DNA of 64,000 bases from Cephalotrichum gorgonifer (lineage: Eukaryota; Ascomycota; Sordariomycetes; Microascales; Microascaceae). The notes under the pieces were generated by a model, which was not told the DNA's origin, made no database searches, and saw nothing but the letters and a program-made list of their open reading frames with translations. Where the stretch lies: positions 1,730,200 to 1,794,199 of the forward strand of contig ONZQ02000002.1 in assembly GCA_900312665.1 (NCBI GenBank), in the 5' to 3' direction. Positions 57,901 through 64,000 of the stretch are shown here, in pieces. Within the stretch, counting starts at the first letter, position 1, and every line of letters begins with the position of its first letter. The translations under genes and the position numbers were made by a program.

Positions 57901-60171
57901 CAAGGAAACTTGCTGTGTCTTGTAGGACAGGAATAGTGTTTTTCTTCGACGGTGAGAAACGGGGGTGCCATGTATTATAAGGGCGTCTCCCCAAGTCTAG
58001 CCAATACTCGGTCCGAGCAGATTCGGTGTACGAATGACGAGTGCAGAGTTTCCAAGTACACCCTCCGCGGCTAGCTGGGCCGAATCCGGGGATGGGGGAG
58101 GGGATACAACGTCGTAGTATTAGATTGGAGGGACGGGTTAAGATCTTCGGCGGCAACAGAGGTAGGGTGGTGGATAATAGCTTGCATCCCGATCTGGCGT
58201 TTCTTTGGGGGTTCGCCGGGGGTTCACTGGGTCTCCGTGTCCCTCGTCCATTCCTTGGCTGCATGGACAGGGGTATGCACACGCGCCCACGGACTGGGCA
58301 GGGAGCTCCACCGCACCACACATAGCGAGATTGGAGGACAAATCAGGCAGGGAGAGCGCTTACGGGCCGAGTACGTACTCAGTAGACGACGAAGAGCAGT
58401 TTCCAGTCGGCGTTGACAGGGATCTTCTGATTTTAGCTCAAATATTACATGGATGTATACGTGCATGCATACCTATGCACGAGCAATAAAAGGTAAGAAA
58501 TAGCGCTCGGCCATCTCGGCAGCGGATATTGGATCTATTCGTAGAAAACATGTAATACCAAGGGCTCGTGAGAGAGAGGGCGGTGGGCTCGTGAGGGGAT
58601 GCAGAGTCACGTCCCGCCCCTCCTCCAAGGACGAATGCTGACCGGATAGCGAACATCGTGAGGCGGCGGGGAAAGAGGTACGGCCGGCGTCCCTGACTCG
58701 GCCGCTGTCGTGACAGGCTGGTCTCACTCGAACTGCGAGCTGCGCTGCGAGCTACGTCTCTACATACGCAAGCTTTCTGCACGCAGCACAAGCCAAAAAA
58801 TGCCACGTACAAGTAATACATCCTTAATAATTAATCCCCAGTTCCAGTTCCGCCGCTACTCGTCGGGATGGCGGCTTGTCTTTTGTCTGCTTGCTTTGGG
58901 CTTTTTGCCTACTCCGTATTAGTCTCTCGCTTTGTCTGGGTCTTGCCCAATCTTTAACCGCCCATCACATCCCGTCCTCCCAAAATATCACCCAACCAGA
59001 ACCCCGGAAACCCGCCCCGCACATTTCCGCTATCCAGGTGTGCCGCGTACCACCACAGACCCCTCCGAAACGAAACGGGCGACGACGGTCCTGATTGGCC
59101 TGCCCCACCGGGCCTCCCGCCCGGGCCGGCGCTTAGCTCACATCCAGTCGCGTCCAATGACCCGATCCCAGTCCTGGTCCTCGTCCCCATGCCTAGCCAT
59201 CATACAAGTACCATACCTCGCAACTGGCGGGTGGGCAAGGGAAGGGGGGAAGCGGGACATGGGTCATGGGTCATGGGGAAATAAACATTGACGCCCATCC
59301 CAAAATGGAAAAAAATGAAAGAGGGTGTCCTGCTAAAGATCTTGGATTCCTGCGAGTATGTACGACGCTCGACTAATAATACTACCTGCCTTGCTTGGCC
59401 CGCAGCATACCACACCAGAGGGCGTTCTCCCGAAACCACATCGTCGCGCGCTAAGGAACTATCGTCCAATGAATCCAACCCACCCTCGCCTTCCCTCCCC
59501 CCACCGATCGAATATCCTTTCCCGCGCGGGTGCAAATCCCTCCATTCTGTTCCCACGGCTCTGGAAAGCCGATAATTCTGCGTGCCATTCCCTGCCGTAT
59601 CCCTGTCGTCCCAGGCAGGGACGAATTTACAAAGAATAGGAAAAATGTGAACGGCGTAAGAAAAAAAAAGGCCGCATCAGAACGGACAGGGCGTTCCCGG
59701 TATCTACGATATTCTATCTACCTATCTACGAAATCAATACTCCTCCTAAGCCAAATGGACACGGACTCCCCCTCCGATGACCTTCCTCGTCATGTCATGC
59801 CTAGCCTCTCAATCTCTCATTCCCCACCCAACCATGCCATGATCCCCGCCCCCCCTTCTTCCTTCTTTAGCACCTCTTCTCCCCATTACCCTTCCCCCAT
59901 CTGTCCCTACCAAGTAATGAGTAATCCCCAGAGCAAGAACAGGAATAAGAAAAGAACAACAAAACGAGACTCGAAAGACGTCCGCCGAACAAATATAAGT
60001 CGGAACCGCGCAAACACTCCAAATTCAAGGATACTCCACCCCATGTGCCCAACGAAATGGGAAGGCCTCATTCCAGTTCGATTTCCATTCCTCTCTCTCT
60101 CTCTTTTCATTACCTGTGAGTTTCTAATGACCCCCCCGTGCCCTTCCCCAAACCATGCTAAAACTTTTATG

Positions 60172-60278
60172 TTCCTCCTCTTTCCCAACCGGTTGATTTC
60201 CTCCTCTTTAAGTCATGACTGGTCATCCTCCTCTTTCCCAAAATCGCTCATTTCCTCCTCTTTCAGCATGGCTGCTTA
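60172..60278. repeat. Four-copy array of TTCCTCCTCTTT at 26-27 bp spacing
   Basis: Conserved 12-mers start at 60172, 60198, 60225 (first base A instead of T) and 60252. Each is followed by 14-15 bp of differing sequence. Spacing is 26, 27 and 27 bp. The array lies 75-165 bp beyond the KAP104 stop codon. Confidence 0.75.
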
Positions 60279-60337
60279 GTTGCACCCCGCCTTATGCTTT
60301 ATCCCCCGGATGACTACTGGGGTTCGCACTGCTACCA

Positions 60338-63300
60338 CTAAACGACGTAGTTTGCCGTGAGTGCCTGCCTGTCCGCGGGGGCCAGCTGGGCCAGGAAATC
60401 GTTGAACTGCGGAATCATCTGTTTGTATGTGTTGATGGCCTACATAAAGTTAGCATTACCTCCGTAGAGAAATAGTTACCCCATAGGACGTTGAAACCTC
60501 CAATATGAGAGTCCAGGAATCCCCGGGTGGAGCACATCTAGAAAACAAAAAGGGGGGTTTTTTTTTTTTTTTTTAGGGGGGGGGGGGGGGGGGTTCGGAA
60601 AATAGCAAGAACAAGCGGAAACAAACGGGAGGCCTACCTGCTGGAACACGTCGTGAAGTTCCTGCTTGATCGGATTCCTCAGCGTCAGGTCCCGGTACCG
60701 AGCAATCGCCGCGAAGAACTGCAGCAACGTCTTCTCCATGGCCTGCGGGTTCTGCCCCACTATCATCGTGAACCCCTTGAACGCCGTCGCCTTCTCCTCG
60801 CTGGCGTCAACATCCTCCATCGCGGCCAAGAACTCTTCCGAGAACGTCGGCAGCGCCGGCGCCAGCAGCTCCGCATTGTCGAGCCCAAGCCTGCCCAGGG
60901 CGATCGACGCATTCTCCACGAGACTCGGCGGCACGCGCGGGTTCCCCATCAGCTCTACGAAGCGCTGCAGCAGGTCCGGCACGAACGGTGCCATGCCCTT
61001 CTTGTGCTGTAATGCGATCTCTCCCGCCGACCAGCACGCGTTGTTGATGACGGCGAAGCTGCCGTCTATGTCCTCGTCCAGCACGTTCTCAAAGTCGAGC
61101 TGCTTGAGGATCATGGGCAAGATGGACTGCAGATACGGCTGAAGCTGCGGGAAGACGTATCTCGCGCAGTCGCCGAGCAGTGCGTAGGCCGACTGCCGCA
61201 CCTCGTCTGTGAGGTCTTCGAGGCAAAGCCCTAGAAGCTCGAACAGCGAGCCGTTCGTGCTGTTCACAAGCTCGGCCGCGCCGTTGCCATCGAGCGCCTG
61301 GATGATAGCGCTTAGAAGGTCGAGACTGGTTATCAAGAAATCCTTGTCCGGCTGGTCTATCGCCGGGTTGCTCGTCGCCGCCATGCTCTGTTCGAGGTTC
61401 GCGTGGATGATGTGGACGCAGCGCTGGAATATGGGCTCCGCGTATGGGCGGAACGCGTCGTTGAGAGCCGTGGCGACGTATGAGAGGCATTCCAGGAGCG
61501 CAAATATCTCTCGGGAGTCATCCGGAACCTTCTGGTATCGGTCGATAAGCGCCGGCATGAGCGCGTTGACGAGCTCCGGCTTCGCTAGTACGGGTCCAAT
61601 CTGTTCGGCGAGCGTCTGCACGCAGTCGTAGAGGATGTACATGTTCTTGTCCTTGAACTTGCCGAAGCACCGCACGAACTGCTGAATTATGGGGCCAGCG
61701 TACGGCTCAATCTGCTTTCCGGCCACCTCTTGAAGGTTGGCAATGGCCGAGGCGGCGGCCTCCTGCACTTTTTTGTTCTTATCGAGCATGCGCTGCAGCA
61801 GGTTGTCCACTATCGGCTCGAAGTACTGCGACTTCTGAGCCGGATCCGTGAGGCTGGCCGCCCACGACGAGTATCGGCTTAGAGTCCAGCAGGTAATTTG
61901 CCGTACGACGACCTCGGAGTCCGAGAGCAGGGTGACGAGATAGGGGATGAGCTCGCCCAAGTGAGGGGACACGACGTCTAGACAGCCCTCCGACACGGCG
62001 CCGAGGGCGAGAACGGCCGCTTCTCGGAGGGGCCAGTCCGGGGATTTGAGGTTGTTCGTGAGGAAGGGTAATATGCACTCAAAAACGCGCCCCTTGAAAT
62101 CACGCGCAAAGACGTCAAGTGCGGCGGCCGAGCTCTTGCGCAGTGTCCACCGCTCCTCGGGGTCCTCCTCCTCGTCGTCGTCGTCATCCGACTCCTCGAT
62201 CTCGCCCTCCTCGAAGTCGTCTCCCATCCCCTGCAGGAGCTTGTCGAAGCTAGCCGTCGCCTTCGCGGTGGCATCTTGGGCGTTGCCCGCCTTGTTGATA
62301 TTTCTCGCCGAAGACTTCTTCGCGTGGGCGGGCTTAATGTCCTCGGCCCGATCCTCCTCCGATTCATCATCTGAGTCGAGCCCGAGAAGGGCAATGTCAT
62401 CGCCGGTGTAGGCCATACACTCCAGGAGTACTGGTATAATCTGCTGGATGTAAGGATCTAGCGCCTGCCACAGCTTGTCATGTTCCCCAACCGCCAGCCA
62501 GAAGTCAGAGGCCTCGAGAGCCAACTGCGGGTCGTCACTCTTCTGCTGGGACAGAATGTAATCAACTAGGCCGCTGATGTGCGGCTCGAGCTTGTCCGGG
62601 CGGGCGTCGACGAGCTGTACGAAGGCCTTGCAGACTTCACGGCGGACGTCGGCGTTTACATCCGTGGCGAGGATGAAGAGGTGCTGGAGGAGGTCGTCTA
62701 TCGAATTTAGCATCGCCTGCGACTTGCGCGGGACGAAGATGTTGATGGCTTGCAGCGCCTGCGTGCGGACCCTCGGCAGAGGGCTCTTTGTCGCCTCGAT
62801 GAGCTTGGGGAGGACGAAGTTGAGAGGACGCTGGCCGTTCAGCTCGCGATCGAGCATCTTGGGGCTGTCCTCGCAAATCTGCCGCATGGCGGACATGGCT
62901 CCTTCCTGTGCCCCGTCCGAGAACTGACCCGTCTCATTTGAGAGCATGCTCATCAAGGTGGGTAGCAGCTCGGGCCACGACAAAAGGCCACCGCGCTTGA
63001 TGAGCTCGGTCGCGACAACGCTGACGTGGGTGCGGATCAAGACCTGGGGGTCCTGGAGGGCGGCTAGAACACCTAGCTTGACGTAGGCGAGACTCTCGGC
63101 CGGGATTTTCTTGTAGTTGGTCCTGACGTTGTTTTTAAGCATGAAGGCCGCCGAGGACCGAACCATGCCCCACGAATCGGGCGCCACGGTGACGCCGGGC
63201 GGGAGTTCGGGGTTGGAGGCGATGTAAGCGAGGTAGTTATTAATGTCAGGCGAGCTCCTCGCCTGGAGGAGCATCTATGTCGCAACCCGCCAGAGGGGCA

Positions 63301-63536
63301 ACCGTCAGTATCTGGAGAGCTGCCACGGAAGAGCTGGAATGCCGACTAAAACGCGAGTGTATCGAAGGGGAGGGAGGGTGTATGGTAACGATGCGGAGTG
63401 TCTAAGCTTCAAGCTGGGAGGGCCGACGCACCATCTCTGCTTGCTTCTGAGCAGTTTTATCCCACGCGGAGAGGGAGTCCCTCAAGAAGCCGCATAGCTG
63501 GTTGAGGGACTCCGGGATCGGTTGCCAGGTAGGCAT
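60338..63536 (-). CDS. KAP104: Transportin / karyopherin beta-2 (KAP104-like) nuclear import receptor
   Basis: Exons on the complement: 63536-63432, 63274-60638, 60439-60338; 947 residues, normal for the family. It imports PY-NLS cargoes such as hnRNP proteins and is released by RanGTP. HEAT-repeat helices run through the whole protein. The N terminus MPTWQPIPESLNQLCGFLRDSLS..QAEM / MLLQARSSPDINNYLAYI matches KAP104. The acidic insertion that couples Ran and cargo binding is at about 335-405 (LGLDSDDESEEDRAEDIKP, then EEGEIEESDDDDDEEEDPEERW). The last exon adds AINTYKQMIPQFNDFLAQLAPADRQ. The unspliced middle exon would read on to 60476 through a poly-Pro/poly-Lys artefact; the 198-bp intron 60440-60637 removes it. 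Intron 1 is 63275-63431. Confidence 0.93.
60558..60593. repeat. T17-A-G18 homopolymer run inside KAP104 intron 2
   Basis: Seventeen T (60558-60574), one A, then eighteen G (60576-60593), preceded by six G. On the transcribed strand this is C18-T-A17 within the last intron. Its length is uncertain in any short-read assembly. Confidence 0.85.
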
Positions 63537-64000
63537 TGCGTTGGTCTGTACTGCAAGCGTCAGCGGCGCAGCTCGAGAAGCGGGTGCGGGAGGCGGGCGG
63601 CGGGCGGGGAGGACAGACAAGTGCGGGGTTTGAGACAGCGAGGGGTAGTGAAGAGTGAAAATGATGGCCCGGATGCGATCAGTCACATCTAGCAGGGCCT
63701 CTCGCGATGGTAGTATAGGTGGACCAGGGAGGCATAGGTCGAAGGTGGTCGGATATAAAAGAGTACGCGAGGGTGGGAATATTTTTGGTGGAGGCCGGTG
63801 ATGGAGGGGACCCGGGCGGGAGTGGAAAGAGGTGGTGAGGGCGAGCGAAGGGTGCAGGTCGTGGTGGGGCTTGGTCCCAAGACCATTTTTTCCTCTGACT
63901 TGCAGTAGCATTCACTCACTGTCACTAATGAATGTACTTGTACTCGTACGAGACGAGTACATTGTAACATGTATCATTAAGTGGGCGGCGTAGTACACAT
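63537..64000 (-). promoter_or_regulatory. KAP104 upstream region
   Basis: Leader and promoter region to the window edge. It carries a cluster of the dispersed palindromic words at 63934-63960 (GTACTTGTACTCGTACGAG, then ACGAGTAC). No core promoter element is clearly identifiable. Confidence 0.4.

Larger units (their letters stand above)
57556..60337. other. Intergenic region between DUF3455 gene and KAP104
   Basis: 2.8 kb. It holds the CT-rich DUF3455 leader (57740-57900), the GAGTACGTACTC palindrome (58369-58380), TACTCCGTATT (58910-58920) and the four-copy 27-bp array (60172-60263). The 249-codon frame at 59530-60279 is low-complexity and unconvincing. No gene is supported. Confidence 0.6.

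Noticed and set aside
59530..60279. 249-codon plus-strand frame
   Set aside because: Ser/Pro low complexity; its repeated LISSS end derives from the 27-bp nucleotide array.
60476..60637. C-terminal extension of KAP104 with poly-Pro and poly-Lys
   Set aside because: It is intron read-through across C18/A17 homopolymers; splicing to 60439 gives the family C terminus.
1..64000. tRNA genes, transposons or LTRs
   Set aside because: Scanning for B-box-like GGTTCGA contexts, terminal repeats and transposase or reverse-transcriptase motifs gave nothing convincing; GGTTCGAGGG near 42221 lacks a cloverleaf.

Overview
This window is nuclear DNA from a filamentous ascomycete (Pezizomycotina, most likely a Sordariomycete). 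The evidence is short GT-AG introns (mostly 54-200 bp), G/C-rich third codon positions, CT-rich sense-strand leaders, and families that are fungus-specific or have a fungal form: a Zn2Cys6 regulator, an SSH4-type SPRY protein, a DUF3455 secreted protein and an 872-residue glycogenin. Splice junctions were placed by hand from GT..AG signals, reading-frame continuity and remembered family motifs. Every multi-exon model below sums to a whole number of codons. No tRNA, rRNA, CRISPR array or intact transposable element was seen. One 20-N assembly gap lies at 38644-38663.

Layout. 1-10.5 kb: 3' part of the ERAD ubiquitin ligase HRD1 (+), convergent with glycogenin (-, six exons including a 28-bp one), then divergent to a sterol/acyl-CoA O-acyltransferase (+, ending in a 27-bp exon). 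10.5-19.8 kb: a 9.2-kb stretch without a convincing gene, upstream of a six-exon UPC2-like Zn2Cys6 transcription factor (+). 21.9-25 kb: an intergenic array of nine CTCCTTT elements, an exact 100-bp tandem duplication, and an intronless PhzF-family gene (+). 25.5-34.1 kb: three minus-strand genes, namely an SSH4-like endosomal/vacuolar SPRY protein, a single-pass membrane protein and a low-complexity fungal protein. 34.1-41 kb: a second gene-poor stretch with the gap. 41-48.9 kb: an endonuclease/exonuclease/phosphatase-fold protein (-), a small basic hypothetical protein (+), and cytoplasmic tryptophanyl-tRNA synthetase (-) with a perfect CPC1/Gcn4 site upstream. 50-55.9 kb: one 1,912-residue DH/PH-like protein (+) whose two long open frames are joined by a 90-bp intron. 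56.6-63.5 kb: a secreted DUF3455 protein (-) and transportin/KAP104 (-).

Most genes are housekeeping: ER quality control, glycogen initiation, sterol ester storage, endosomal sorting, tRNA charging and nuclear import. No gene cluster or operon-like logic is apparent. HRD1, the acyltransferase and the UPC2-like factor all touch ER or sterol biology, but they are not shown to be co-regulated.

The least explained material is non-coding: two spaced pyrimidine-element arrays (22.4-22.9 kb and 60.17-60.26 kb), a dispersed family of short palindromic GTACTCGTAC / GTACTTGTAC / CGGAGTACTCCG words in nearly every intergenic region, the exact tandem duplication just upstream of the PhzF gene, and an in-frame open tail behind the stop codon of the transcription factor.
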